The notes under the pieces are model-generated. The model was not told where the DNA came from, did no database searches, and saw nothing but the letters and a program-made list of their open reading frames with translations. Source: Acanthaster planci (lineage: Eukaryota > Echinodermata > Asteroidea > Valvatida > Acanthasteridae). From it: a DNA stretch of 53,959 nt. The stretch is from positions 3,730 to 57,688 of the forward strand of contig NW_019091628.1 in NCBI RefSeq assembly GCF_001949145.1, read 5' to 3'. Both the position numbers and the translations under genes were made by a program. The first letter of the stretch is position 1. Each line of letters starts with the position of its first letter. This document shows, piece after piece, positions 1 to 13,142 of the stretch.

Positions 1-3000
1 GTGTTTGACTGTGTTGTGTTGTTCGTGTTGACTGCCCAAAGTTTTTAAAGATAAATAATGGTGGGTTTCTCTGGTGTCCAAAAGAGCCTTAGAACAGATT
101 TATTTGAAGTTTCTCTAATTTGAATATATTTTGTTGCATCATTATGACGCTAAATTATTTATCTCTGCAACCAAAGGCAAAATTTATGCATACAGTACGG
201 TCTATAAACACCATTGAAACATAAAATAATTCTATACCCACCCGTAACTTACTATTGTTAAAAAAACACTACGATTGAAAACAGATTTGTCCCCTCTAAC
301 TGAAACCGGCTAAAGCTATGTGAACATTTAAGAAGACAGATGAATTCAGTACGACACTTAACACTGACCTAAAAAATTTACAGTCCACAAATACTACCTG
401 AGCAAGGAGTCACATCAACTCAAACTCAAATGAAAAAAAAAATTCCTCAAATTTTCTACAACCTGACAGAAATATGTAGACATCTTTAAGGACTAGAAAT
501 TGGTCCATTTAAGAAAATACTTCACATGGAAGTAACAAAGAGATAACGATCAAGAAGTACAATATGGAGACAGACAGAATTACGATAGCTCTAAATAGCC
601 ACCCGGCCATTAATCAAATGTAGAGAAATGTCACACCTGCAAAGCAAAATCGCAAGACCGCTGAAGCAGGTCATCGGCCTCCGTCAGCCAACTAATTATA
701 ATATGGCAAACCTTTTAAAACTAGGGCTGAAAAAACGACTTGTACTGATCGAACTACAACAGTAGTGCTAAAACCGGGCTCCTTATGATTGTAGAGGCGC
801 CAAAAATTTTAAACCGACTTGTGTGGACGCGGGAATGGTAAATTCGTTAAACAAGGAGGTAAACCTCTCATTTTTGTCATCAATACCTTAATTGACAAAC
901 ATGTCTGAGGAATATTTGAAAAGTACCAGTAGACGGCAAAGTTTCGGATGGTTGGTTGGCAGCCTTCAGTATTGAGTGAATTATTGGTAGCACCATAAAA
1001 AAAAATAGGCGACATGATCACAGATAAACAGGATTTGGACTCCAACAGTCAAAAAATAAAACAAATAAATCAAAAGACTGATAAGCCAAGAAATCGAAAT
1101 GATTGAAGCGTTGGAAAAATTTTANCCAGGGCAGAATGCCAAATATAATCCGTCTTTAAGACAATTCTAAGTTTAATCATAAGTATAATAACAACACACG
1201 CTGTGAAGTCAGCCAAACCCACATTAAAAAAAATATCACCCCAAATGACTTGTGTTGTAAAGTTAACGCTCAGCCACGTCCCACACGACCGCATCCCAAA
1301 CGCCTGGAAGATTGCAGATTGAACGCTGATTTCAACTTTCTGTATCTCATATCTCCTGAACCTCTTAGTGTAAACGTTGCGTTCAAGCGCAGGAGACAAA
1401 TAAAATACTTCACAATTTTAACTTGAAATTTCAATTTTATTTGAAGAAAAAAACCACCGTCATTTTTTCCGATAATCAACATGTTTGTAGGCGAACTTTG
1501 TGTCAAGGGAAACAAAACATTTCAGCGTTGAAGGCACATTGCGTCACCTGGACGGCTGTACGTTCGTTGTTATTCCTTGGATAAATTTAATTGAACCGTC
1601 ATAACAGGGCGCCTGAATTCGTTTACTGTCATATAAAAGTAAATGCAATTTATCTGAATTCTGCCCACTCGTTTTGCCAAAAGTTAATACACGCTTATTC
1701 TGATTCGCCCCATTGCCCGTACGCTGAGTGTTCAATGGCTCGTGTACATTTACATGTACGTTCATTGAGCATCGTACAGTGTACACTGACAGAGGGGAAA
1801 ATCTGGGCAAGCCTACAATCTCGTTCTCAAGAAATATAATAAGCGAAAAATAATACCTACACAAGGAGAAACAAACATGGTCAGAATGAAAGGTCGACAA
1901 AATTTTGCCTTAAATTTTGCACCTATTTCATGAAGACTTTACCAAAATAGAGCGCGCAATTGAAATTAACCACAGGCGGAATTAATTATCGCGGTGTAGG
2001 TTTCCGAGAACTCAAGACGCGGCCTTTCATTCCAGACACATTGTGCTCGAACACTAGCTGTGCCGTCCGTAGGGTGGCTAAAAAATATTTCGGCTAGTGT
2101 AAATGATAATAAAAATTAATCCGGCATCGGTAACGTGAACACTTGGCAACAAGGAACCCTTAGGTAAACAATTGAAAGAGAAAAGTACTAATCATAATAT
2201 AGGGTCAGATATCCTAACTGACAAACGGTGAACAGTCCGCACAAACTCATGAATATACACCTTTTTAATTAAAATTCTATTCGTGTGGTCAAAATGACAT
2301 ACATGGAAAAAAATTGCCGCATAAAATGATGTAAATTTATAAATTTGTGCATTACCATTGAGTTCCCAGTCGGCAACATTAAACCAGTTTAATCGATTCT
2401 TTAAAGCCTAAATGTATATCACTTCTTTAAAATGAAATATTAGGCAAGTTTGCGTCGGTGTTGGTAAATTAAACTTTTTATCAAAAGAGATATGAAATTT
2501 CTTACAGAAATTTTAAGGAAAAAAATGTAACAGGTCAGTCATCACCAACCCCCATCTCTGTACAACGGCGTAGTTGTTATGACTTCCGCTCTACCTTTGG
2601 AGAATATGTTGGTGATTCCAATTCTGAAAATGGTAAAAGGTGTCCAAAGAATTTTATCCCTTCAATCGTCCATATTTGTAAAATAATTTTGCGTGCCTAA
2701 GGAGGACGTCAAAACCATACATTATGATAGACTTGCATTGATCTAAAGTGTACCTTCAGCTATTAACGCTGAAATAAATGGTGCCATCAATGCCCTACAC
2801 TTTGAATTATTTTCAATATTGATAATAATGCCTAAAATCAATTCCAATGAAATACTTCAGGTCTAAAGAAAGTGTTATGTATGGTGGGAAATTGAGGGTA
2901 AAATTTCAACAGTTGGTTCGGACATTAAGAAAAAAACTGAATGACTAATGAACAGATATTTGCAAAAGATGTTTTTATTCACTGTCAGACACAAGTCCAG

Positions 3001-5707
3001 TGGTAACAAAATCTCACAGTGGTTAATTCTGTGGGAACAAATGAAGTCATTCCTTGTGTGAGTAATTGTAAGTGTAAGCTGACGCAATGAAAATGTTCCC
3101 ATCTTGTTCCCTGGTGTTTTCACATCTATTTGTGAACGTGAACCAACCTACAAAAACGATAGCGCCAGCCAAATCGGGTTACCTTAAGTGGTTAATTAGC
3201 ATCAATCAGCACAGCATCCCCCACGTGGCTGAATCGTTTATAAAACATTCAAAACACGTTGCCATGTTGTTGGTGCCCACTACAGTTCACCGGACACGAT
3301 TATCATTCTCAGTTGGCCTATGCTGGAGACATTTAATCATTTGATGTGTACGATACCTGGCAAAATGAACCCCCACCTCTATTGTCGTATTTTTTTTGTG
3401 GACGGAAGCTTTGCAATTCCTGTATGATTTTGGCGGTTAGAAGCACAATAGGGTGTAGCTTTTGAGTCACACAGGGGGTCCCCCTTCCCATATATCGTAA
3501 GGATATATTCTATGAATTGGTCAGCTTTTCCTAGTCTACGATCATATTAAACATACAACATGTAATATTGCTAAGAATGCACAGACATCTATTACTCATA
3601 ATTACTTTGCACATTTATGAAATCTGTAAATATCTCAACCATTGTAAACAGTTGCAACACGCAAGTCATAAGTGAGTGCCTCGAGGGGTCTGCTGAACAA
3701 TTAAAAATATTCTTAATCACTGACAAACATAGGTTGGTTGTGTGAGAATTGGCTTTCAGTTTAAGAAATGGCAAAACAGCACTTTAAATAATAACTGTAT
3801 ACATTAGAATCTGAAAATCTCAAAATCAATAGTAAGTCAGGTAATGTTAAAAGAATAATGAAACTGATAAATTGGGAACGCACGAAGTTACTTCATATTC
3901 AAAACTTAAAAATGGAAAGAATAAAACACTGATTGGACACAGATTAAATATCACACAATATAAATCAAACAAGACACTGTTTTAACATTGGTCACTAAGG
4001 TAAATTAATCAAAGAAATGTTCTGGGAAATAATTATATGAAAGATTCCAACCAGTTTCTAATAGTATTGTTAAGGAATTATGATTTTTCCAATGTAAAAA
4101 TTGACAGAGAATGATTTAGGTTTACCCCTTTCAAGTTAACTTTACATAATACCACACTACTCCTTTGTGTTGACGAATTAAGGTTTCTAATGCTGGACCT
4201 TTACCCTAGTCATTTCGAATTGACCCCCAACAAATGTCAACAGACCATTTTCCATATTAAATCCGTATTAAATCTTTCAAATAATCTTTAAATGCAGCAA
4301 TGTCACAAATGTATGAACCTAGGAAATTTCGCGTCATTAAATAAAGTCACAACATAAAGTGTACTAAAAACACGTAGAGACAAAATACACTTAAACACAG
4401 ATGGTCCAAGTTTCTAATACATAAACTTTACACAACTTCTCACTGCCGAAGGAGGACACGTTTAGTAACTACATATTTACAAACCAAACAGCGGAATTGG
4501 ACTTAAATACTTAGACCAAGTATTGTAAGACATTTCCTAACTTGGTCATCTGTGCCATGACACATCAGGTCAACAGACAAGTCTGAATTGTACATAACAA
4601 TTGGAATTCCACAATAATTTTCACGTAATCAAATGACCAAAAAAAAGAATGTTCATGGTTATCTTGTGCACAAAATCAGCACAAAAAAAAACCAAGCATG
4701 AAAAACAAATCCCACGGCATTCAACATTCAATAAACAATGAAAGTTTACCACGTTGAAATTAGGAAAAAGTACAGCAGAGAAAATTTAGAGTTGAGAACT
4801 GTGGTCAAATTTCATAATCATGAAAGAAATCACAAAAGGTCATTAAGAATGCCATGCAAGGGAAAGAATGTATGGGATGTGCACTCGTGCAAAACATAAA
4901 CCAGAAACAAATCTTGCACATTGAAATATGGCATAAGGTCATATGGGAAAGAAGACCAAAACATTTTACAGCATTTACGAGCAAGCAACGTGAGGTAAGA
5001 TTTTGAACTGTTGCACCTCTGGGAAGCATGTTTTATTTGATTTCATGTGTTCTTATAAAAATGTGGAAGCATCCAAAACCAACACAGTGTCTTTCGCCTT
5101 CAGGGCTCAACTATAAAAAGCTAAAAGGGCTTTTATCCGTTCATGCCAAATAGTGCATTTTGCATGTAAATTGCGTCTTTCGGACAAAACAAGGGGAACC
5201 TACCTTGTGCAACAACAATACATGGTAGCTATTGTTTGTCATGCACAGGTTTATCGACTATGAACACAGGGCAAAGGCTCCTTATATTTTCACTGTCTGC
5301 TACGAATGATGCTATTTAAGAACATTTATAATTATCATTCAGGCATTAACAGAAAAAAACACACTTTCAGCTTGTTACAATTCAGCTCTGAAGACAATTA
5401 ATACTGCCTCCGATCTGGGTGCTTCCATATTTATTTGAACAGATAACATTAGAGAAAACATGTTTCCCATTGAGGGGGTCTTTCACATGGCTAGAAACAC
5501 ACAAATTTATAAGTGGTTATTAAGTGGTTTTTAGCATTTTTCACCACAGGCAAAATGGGGTTATATCCCCTCAAGTGACAAAGATTAGTATATGCATTTC
5601 TACGCGATACCATGCGATGCAGATAAAAAAGGTGGTGGGATTTTGGCATGGCACATACTATTTTTTTTATATCTAGAGAGCCAAACGAAAGTCTGTTAGA
5701 GTGTTAC
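1..5707. other. Non-coding stretch, no gene recognised
   Basis: The stretch is AT-rich, with many homopolymer A or T runs and stop codons in all frames. Open frames are under about 120 codons and none looks like a known protein. It may hold the missing 3' exon(s) of the KDZ-like gene that ends its visible part at 5708, and possibly the missing first exon of NDUFAF4 on the + strand. I looked for both and found no convincing candidate. One undetermined base lies at 1125. Confidence 0.5.
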
Positions 5708-8700
5708 AAGATGATTGTCCGGATGGTACTTGGCCTTGCGCCCATCGTCTGTATGACTGCGAATGTGTAAACGATCGATGCATTTCTTAGGCAGCATCCA
5801 CATATGCGACCAAGGCCAGGGCAGAGGAAGGGGCTTTCTTGCCACTCTCATGTTGTCTAGATGGCACATGTTATCATACACTAATGATAACTTGCCCCAC
5901 TCAGTTGGCGATATACCCTTCAGGTGTATTGCTAACCAGGCAAGAAGAATTAAAAACACCTGGGAAGGAGACTCTGACCTGAAGTTTAAGAAAATAAAGG
6001 AAATGCAAGCTAAGGAACACATTTCATAGAAAGACATTTTTGCGGAGGATTGTTGTAGTCAATCGGCTGATAAATACATGTGACACTTAACATGTTCTGT
6101 AAATCGTTTAAACTGTGTACCTTTGTGTGGCAAATCTTTCTTTTGCGTTGTGAATGTGTGATGCATTGTGGTGGTCCCATTTCTGATACCACAATGCAGC
6201 ACTTTGCACATGCGTAATCGGGCGGGGTTTCCCGATGAGTCAGACGAATTTTTTCATCACATGAGGGCGCACCTTTATGCGCTTCAATAAAATTTCGTAC
6301 AAACAAAAATGCTATTGGTGTCTGTTTTATTTTAACGTAATTTTATTAAAGGAGGCCATGTGGCCTGGTGGTTCGGAATTGTAGATTATGATCATAGGGT
6401 CGGGGGTTCATATCCAAATGATGGCAGCAAGATGTGATCTGGGCAAGTCAATTAACCCCAATGTATCTCTTGCCACCCAGGAGTGCGGACAGACATGGTT
6501 ATGTTTAGCAGTTTCCAGTAAAATGGCAGCATTAGACTAGAATACTAGAGATGGCATCAGGAATGTTCAGATGATGGGCACCCAGTGTTGAGGGATAATA
6601 TTCAGAGAGACATACTGTAGTATTCACTACATAAGAACAGAGTATTATTAGTTGGGATGTCACATTCAGTTTTCTTTTAAATTCATTTCATTCTTTGCAA
6701 TTAAGCTGCTAACAAAGACTACTGAAGCGAGAAAGCCAGCCACTTGTTTTGAGTTTGAGATACAAAACGGAGTGGTCTCTGTCTGTTACCCTCTTCCTTC
6801 AAACACCAATACTCATACAAGGCTCTTGCCTTTCAGCAAGATTGTGCTCAAATCAAAGTGTCTGGCCCTCCATATTTGTGATGGGCTTAGCTCACGGTAG
6901 TCAGGCAATCGATTTGTTTACAATGTTTTGACAATGTGGAATTGGCATGGTTATAGCATTAGCCTGTGTTATACGTCATGACCATTGTCCCCACCTTTCG
7001 CCTACAGTACAGCATCACAGTAAAAACTAGAGCTTGTTTTAGGCATAAGTACATATTGTTAAGGACTTTAAATCCATTACAAGAATAGGCATGTATATAC
7101 ATTAAGTAATTACCCATAAGGAACAAATAACACAAAGGAATGTTTGCAGCATCTCTTTTAAGTGATTAAAAAGACACAGCTAATAATTACATATACACTG
7201 TACACTATGGCACAACAAACATGATATACAGTGATTCGGTTACTCGTGCAAGAAATAATCTGAACTAACCTGTACAAGGATTGCCAGTATTCAATGTGCC
7301 CACCAGCACAGACAATGAACAAGTGTCCTCGGCTCCATTTCTGGAGTGATTTCCTACCACCAGTATCCTTTCTGCATGACATCGGGTTTTCTTCTTCACA
7401 ACCAGCCATTATAGCAGGCATTTGTTGAGAGTTCTCTTCTATGAAACTCAAAGTGCCTACATTGAAAGCATAGTGATGATGTAGAGGGAAAAAAAATCAG
7501 GTGTGTGTAAGTATGTTTAAATGAGCATTATTTGTCAAACTACTTACATTAGCATCTGTAGTCTCATGTACATGTATTATGTGAAATCTCATACAGGGAC
7601 AATTATTTAGTGGTTTTAAATGGGCACTCACTTCTTTCAAAAACCCTCCATATTCAAAAAGACAAATATCCATGGCATGGCCGCAAAAGTATCCAGTTAA
7701 CTTGCTACTTCTACTAGTAAAAGCTTCAAATTTGAGGAAAAAAATGTGTCTATAAGTCGTGGATGTGATAAAACAGGGATGCACTACAGACAACCACGGA
7801 GGCCTAATGCCTTTGGGTAGTGGAAACATGCTGAGGACAGGAAACAGACAGTTAACAGCAATATTTGGGAAGAAAATGTTTAACAGTAAAGTGAACCACA
7901 TGAGCAGTTTTTTATCTAGCCAACAAGTTACAAAAGCAACAACTTTTTCAAATAAAAATAAAAATTCACTTGGGACTCACAACTATGGTCAATGTTGGAA
8001 GGTCAAAAACTGAATTCTGCATTTGGGGAACAAAGATACATACCCTGAGCATCAACAACAGATGATCCATCCAAACTGGCATTCACGCTGGAAAGGACAG
8101 CGTCAACATTACGGATGGTTGAATCTGAAAAGCAATTGAAATGACAAACCAGAAAGGTGAAGCAAATATCAGACAACACATAAAAAGAAAAACTATTCCT
8201 ATCCATAAACAACTAAAATTCAGGGTTACATATGAGCAGAAAAAGGGTGATACTAACCAAACAAAAATTAATTTTAGATGGTAAAATAGGCAACGCCAAT
8301 ATTTTTTGGGGCCAATAACAATACATATATTTTTACACAGGGGTGAGACAGGACCATGACAAAAAATCCATGATCTTCAAATAGTATTATTTGTACATGT
8401 ACACATGTACATATATGAACATGTATATGTACACTGTACATACATGTATGAATGTGCATGCATGCACATGTACCAGATCATAAATGTACATGTACATGCA
8501 TGCACGTATGCACATTATATGATATTGATGTACACACACAACATCACTATGAAGTTCCATGGTTTTGCTCCAAGTCTAAGAAAAATTGGGACACAGCAAG
8601 CAATTTGCAGCAGTTTTGTATTTGTTCCCTGTTTCCAAAGAAAATTCACATTACCGAACACATTGTTCATGGACAAAACATACTATGCCCTTTAAGCCTC

Positions 8701-11136
8701 CTACATCATACCAGTACAAGCATCTGAAGTGCCCAAATTTATCAGTCTTTACGAGGAAAACTCTGTGGATCATCCCCCTTCACCATGATGCCAAGTTCAC
8801 AATCCATGCTCATCTCCAACCATAAAACCATAAAAATCTCCACGGATTTTTGGCACCTTTTTCAACAAATAGGCCCCTCATCTCGGTCAATTATTTGTTA
8901 TACCATTGGAATATATACAGGGCAGATCACCCACCCTCATATCTTAAGTGTATTCGAACAGTGGCCAAGAAAATCTACTTTCTGCAACATTTCCACTATC
9001 ACATTTGTGCTTATCTCGTCAAAGTGTTTCTCAAGATATCTGAGAATGGTACCAAGTAAACCAACAACAAACCGAATAACCTTCATGCGTGAGTCCAAAA
9101 ACTTTGACATGTCCTTTGCCAAACCATGGTACTTATGGACGTTCTCATTTACCTCGCCGGCAACCCTGGTATCATCTGTTGCACAAATCTGCAGCATACA
9201 TGTATTTACAACATCTGGCCACCTTAGAATCAGCTGTATCTATTACCTTCCCCTTCACAGCAACTGCATGTTTCTGACAAATATCCCAGCAGTTTACCTT
9301 GACTCATTTCTCATGCCTTCCCTTGTAATCCATCTGGGCAATTTGGCTACACTCACAACTAAATGAAGTACATTTTCCTTTCTCTCCATATAAATCCTAC
9401 ACAAAAACGCTCCTCTATCTTTAACTACAACACCTTCATCCTCAATGCCTGGCCCTGTACCGCCATTATCGACTGTACTTTTCATTTTTTTTAATAGCTT
9501 AACCGAAATTGTAATAATCATAACAATACATTTATTATAAGCTCGAGTAAAATGACCCACAAAGAAAAGAAACTATCCATATTCCATTAAACATGCATTT
9601 CTGAAACTTTTATAAATTTCAACAGGTAACAAGAGAGCCATACCTTCAACTGGAGAGTCTGTCAAACATTCAAGCTCTTCTTCGCTCTCATCGACGTGGG
9701 TTGAATCTAAAAAGTATGACAAAAAAGGAGTTGTACTGTAGATTTTCCATTTCGCATTTAAGTGACACATCAATTCCGTAGCAATATCTGAAAAGGTTCA
9801 TGCCAATGCATTGAAAGGAAACTGCTTAAATTGTCTGTATAATGGACAATTAAAAAATCATTACATAACAGTGAGGTGGTAAAAACAAGCACAATTGCAT
9901 TATGTAGTGAACCAAAACCAAAAATAAAAAAGGAAAAGTTAATGTAAAATTGCATACCTCTGTCTTCAACATCTAAATGTGTCCGACTTCTGCCTTCTTG
10001 AGTATCTGTAGAACAGAAAATCACCCATGTGTCAATGCAATGGCAGTGGGTCTTGATAATTGTATGTACTACTTTGCATACATGCGCTTAAAAAAATTAT
10101 GTATCAGTCAAACAGGTACATGGATATCTTGCTATGTACTAGATCTGACAATATTACGATAACAATATATCAAACGTCAATGACCAAAAATTTATCTGGG
10201 ACAATTGCCTATTAAATTTGCACAATATTACCGTGTATTAACATTGTGCTCAGCAAGCTGAGAGTTGATGGGCTGAAATTTGAAAATAACCAATGTATGA
10301 AAGCACAATGGCAATTGCAAAAAGGACAATTTTATTCAACCATATCTCACTAAATGCTCAAAATGTGCCATGGCACGCCAGATTAATATATGGAGCTTCA
10401 TCAGGAAAAAATTACACAATGAATACGCCATAACATGAGCAGGATGGTGGGAACATGAAATTCTAAAACGAAGACATATGAGTTCAATCATGCATTGACT
10501 ACATTTTACTCCACGACATACATGTACTAGGCATTTAAGACAAAAATGAACTTGGCCCGTCTTACAGAAGAAAACTCAAGGATTAAAGGCATCCATTCTC
10601 CTGAATCGGTCTTAAATGTATGTTTAATTAATTCCTGCCAGGGATTCCGGTTCCAGACACGTACCGACATTTTTTCACTCTCAAAAGTGGAGATAATCTA
10701 ACTTGATTTTTAAAAGGCTGCAGGCCTGGCTGAAATACTCGGGTGTCAATAGATTTTGTCTGTCCTTCGTGGGGATGCAAGTTTCCGGTAAATGAAGGGA
10801 GTAATTTTCAAAGAATTTTGGAAAAAAAAAGATAATTAGCCCAGTCCAGCATCGTCAACATTGACAACTGACTCAGGCAGCAAGTGGTTAAGACTTGCCA
10901 AGCAGAAATTTACTGACATTTACATTAAATACAATTTAAGAGTATACAATACACCAACCTGATTTAATGGTGTCAGCAACTTGCACACCACAGTGCTTAA
11001 GGAATTCATGGATTCCAGTGGGGATGTCAGACTTTTCTGCCACTGTACAATGTGCTTGGCAAAAGGCTTTGCCACGAAGTGGAACATTAGTGGAGACATC
11101 GGGGAGACCTGGGATCTCTATTTTTGAAACCACACT
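5708..11136 (-). CDS. KDZ-transposase-like protein, partial (six exons)
   Basis: Six exons on the minus strand join in frame: 11136-10959, 10005-9958, 9706-9644, 8124-8044, 7456-7270 and 5978-5708. All borders are AG/GT and the phases agree (0-1, 1-1, 1-1, 1-1, 1-2, 2-0), giving 276 codons. The first exon carries a Cys/His segment (GKAFCQAHC, then HEFLKHCGV). The next three are short acidic linkers. The 7456-7270 exon has MSCRKDTGG, SRGHLFIVCAGGHIEYW and LYR, which runs on into SESPSQVFLILLAWLAIHLK, then WGKLSLVYDNMCHLDN and CIDRLHIRSHTDDGRKAKYHP. I match this block from memory to the KDZ (Kyakuja-Dileera-Zisupton) transposase-like proteins common in marine invertebrates. The 5' end and the part expected after residue 276 (an EQTF-like block) were not found. 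It could be a domesticated gene, a live element or a decaying copy. No stop or frameshift lies inside the six exons. Confidence is high for the exon chain and moderate for the family name. Confidence 0.62.
6351..6500 (+). repeat. Degraded tRNA-derived SINE
   Basis: An A-box-like TGGCCTGGTGG (6360-6370) is followed about 35 bases later by a B-box-like GGGGGTTCATATCC. Then comes CTGGGCAAGTCAATTAACCCC, a form of the CTTGGGCAAGGCACTT body seen in many marine-animal SINEs. It does not fold as a functional tRNA. It lies in the intron between the last two visible KDZ-like exons. Confidence 0.5.
8395..8530. repeat. TGTACATG-rich palindromic low-complexity tract
   Basis: About 135 bases are built almost only from interleaved TGTACA, ACATGT, CATGCA and TATA units, each self-complementary. 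The tract is alternating purine-pyrimidine and could form cruciform or Z-DNA. It lies in the KDZ-like gene intron between exons 9644-9706 and 8044-8124. Confidence 0.8.
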
Positions 11137-11311
11137 CTATGAAAGTAGAAAATAAAAAAACAAATAAAAACCGGCAACGGGAACAACTTTGTTCAAAACA
11201 TTTAATGTACACACTAGTGGACGTTAGTTTCCATTACTTTACAAAACTGTGAATGGCAACAGTGCATGACAGAGTGCAAAGAATGCCACGACTGGAGGTA
11301 ATGGGTCAGAA

Positions 11312-11343
11312 CATGGAGAAATAATGTGTTTTATTTCTCCATG
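11312..11343. repeat. Short perfect inverted repeat (13 bp arms)
   Basis: The arms CATGGAGAAATAA and TTATTTCTCCATG flank a 6-base loop. The right arm with its flank (GTTTTATTTCTCCATGGT, 11328-11345) recurs exactly at 40297-40314, which suggests a small mobile element end. Confidence 0.6.
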
Positions 11344-11704
11344 GTCAGACCTTGTGTTGTTTTTTTTTACTTGTCACGCACACATTCAACACAATATAAA
11401 ATTCCAATCAACAAGAAAGGCTTAAATTTGATAAACACGTGGTATGGCATGCAGAGAGTGGTCTGGTACCTTATTCTCTGGATATAGTTCCATATATCAA
11501 TGTCTCGCACAGGTGCTGACCATTCCTTGGTTCCTGGATGGTAATATAATTGATACACACAAAACCAGGATACCAGTCGTGTAGGGTTTGTAGCGCTACA
11601 GATAGCAGGCACGAATAATGCAGGCCCCATATCCGGCTGCATTTGATTTNAAAGCAAGTGACATTGCGATTGGTCAGGTTACTTGCCTGTCCTCTTTTTT
11701 TCAG

Positions 11705-13142
11705 GGAATCCAGATGTCTTGGAAAAACAACAGAAAAAAGATGAGAGGCTGTTAGGATTCCTGCAGAATGTCAGGGTGGATTCAACAGACCCAGAGCAAC
11801 CCAAAGTAATGGAAATTAATGGAGATTTACAAATTATAGAGTGCATGTAGGCTTATCCGAAAGTGCTGGCTCATCGGACTCATCATAAGCAGTCCTGAAA
11901 CCATCTCAGCTCCTTCAGGAGTACGGAGCTCCATTGATGCCACCAATGGAGGAACTATAAGGAACACAAACAATGCAAATAGCTGAACATGTACAGTAAC
12001 AATCTCTGCCCTCAAAGGCACCCCTTATGTACCCTGGGTGCAAAGAGACGATTGGTGGATAGAGAGACTCGGCCAAGGTTACAATGCATGCCCGTCACTG
12101 GATTCAAATCTCCGGCCCTATGATCGACAGATTCAGGGGAAGGAGAGGCACCAAAACAGGTGCCGAATTTTTTTATCGAAAGGAAGGTAGATTTTTGGGT
12201 GGTTTTTAGTTTCCTTCAAAACGTGTGTAGAAAGCCCCAAAATGTAGCCTTACCCCTAAGAAAGGCTGTAAAAGGTTACGTGAAAAAAATTTCAAATTTA
12301 CTGGCCTCCTTGACAACATCTCTCCCCCCAAAAAAGCCAAAATTGGTCTGGATATCTCCTTGTTAAGTAGCATCAGTGCCATCTGGGATAACAGCAAATG
12401 CTGTCTGGAAGTAGATCATGGAACCACACGTTTCTGATGAAACTGGGTTTACAGAATGTTTCCATGTATGAAATAGGATGCTCACCCTTTCTTTTGTCGC
12501 AGCCTTTGGAGGGGGCGGAGTCGAAAGCGTCCGGGTCCAGCCCTCAGCGCAGGTTGCCCACAAGCAGGAAGCCCCTTCCCAAGGTCACCACGATGTTCGA
12601 AGTACCCGATGAAGTACCCGAGGGCAGGTTAACGGTTCCCATGGCCTTGGAGATACTCGCCAAACACAAACGCAATCCCAAGGTATGTTGTACAGATGCA
12701 GTGTCTCATCCTGAGAACAGGCACCTTTAAAAGAAAAGAACGATAGGCAATATGTGCTTGTTCAAACTTTAGTCATTAGCAGACACATTCAAAAGTATAT
12801 CGGAGGTTTCTGTTATTAGTTCATGCCTTGATAACGATGACTAGTATACATGTGTTCCTGTCAATCCGTAGAACGCTCCAAGACATAAATTTGAGAGCTG
12901 ATCTCATGCACAATGCGGGGGCAGGCAGTGCCGTCGCATCCACACGGGCTGATTGTGAATGTCCTATACCTTTAACTGCAAGTTTTCCGTCTTGATAGGA
13001 ATGGCCGGCAGAGAGACTGGCTGCCGACTACAAGCTGGATCTGACGGACACCACCCACATCCTGGAGTATTTCAGGTCCTTCAAGGTCATCCCCGTGGAG
13101 GGCAGTACCCTCCCTCCCCCGAGGCGCCTCCTGGGAAGGTGA
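11705..13142 (+). CDS. NDUFAF4: NADH dehydrogenase complex I assembly factor 4, partial
   Basis: Three + strand exons: 11705-11805, 12503-12682 and 12999-13142 (TGA 13140-13142). Introns are GT-AG and both internal junctions are phase 0. The first exon reads NPDVLEKQQKKDERLLGFLQ then NVRVDSTDPEQPK, which aligns with the human segment around RKDEKLLSFLKDVYVDSKDP. The second gives VPEGRLTVPMALEILAKHKR, like IPKGKISIVEALTLLNNHK. The third gives EWPAERLAADYKLDLTDTTH then ILEYFRSFKV, like the human TWTAEKIMQEYQLEQKDVNS end. About 140 residues are visible against 175 in human, so roughly 45 N-terminal residues on an upstream exon are missing. The family is a mitochondrial matrix factor that works with NDUFAF3 in early complex I assembly. 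It is the only recognised + strand gene and faces away from the KDZ-like gene. A candidate AATAAA lies at 13994-13999. Confidence 0.85.
12040..12130 (-). repeat. tRNA-derived SINE fragment in NDUFAF4 intron
   Basis: Read on the minus strand, it shows CCGGAGATTTGAATCC, a B-box-like core, then ACCTTGGCCGAGTCTCTC, like the conserved body of tRNA SINEs. Only part of an element is visible. It lies in the intron 11806-12502. Confidence 0.4.

Noticed and set aside
3087-3344. + strand frame with FVNVNQPTKTIAPAKS as a possible NDUFAF4 first exon
   Set aside because: Similarity to the NFNLENRAEREI start is slight, there is no suitable donor in the right phase, and a stretch of stops separates it from NDUFAF4.
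4805-5029. Minus-strand frame as the missing 3' exon of the KDZ-like gene
   Set aside because: It lacks the expected EQTF-like and HHxFYLHR-like blocks. A weak resemblance would need frameshifts.
6010-6306. Minus-strand frame with Cys and His residues, resembling a zinc-finger or transposase piece
   Set aside because: It lies in the intron between the two KDZ-like exons whose junction is exact (7270 to 5978), and no splice borders connect it to them.
11367-11657. Minus-strand frame ending at AATAAG/GTACC, a possible upstream exon of the KDZ-like gene
   Set aside because: The donor would be phase 2 while the next exon at 11136 needs phase 0. There is no recognisable domain, and the frame contains the ambiguous base at 11650.
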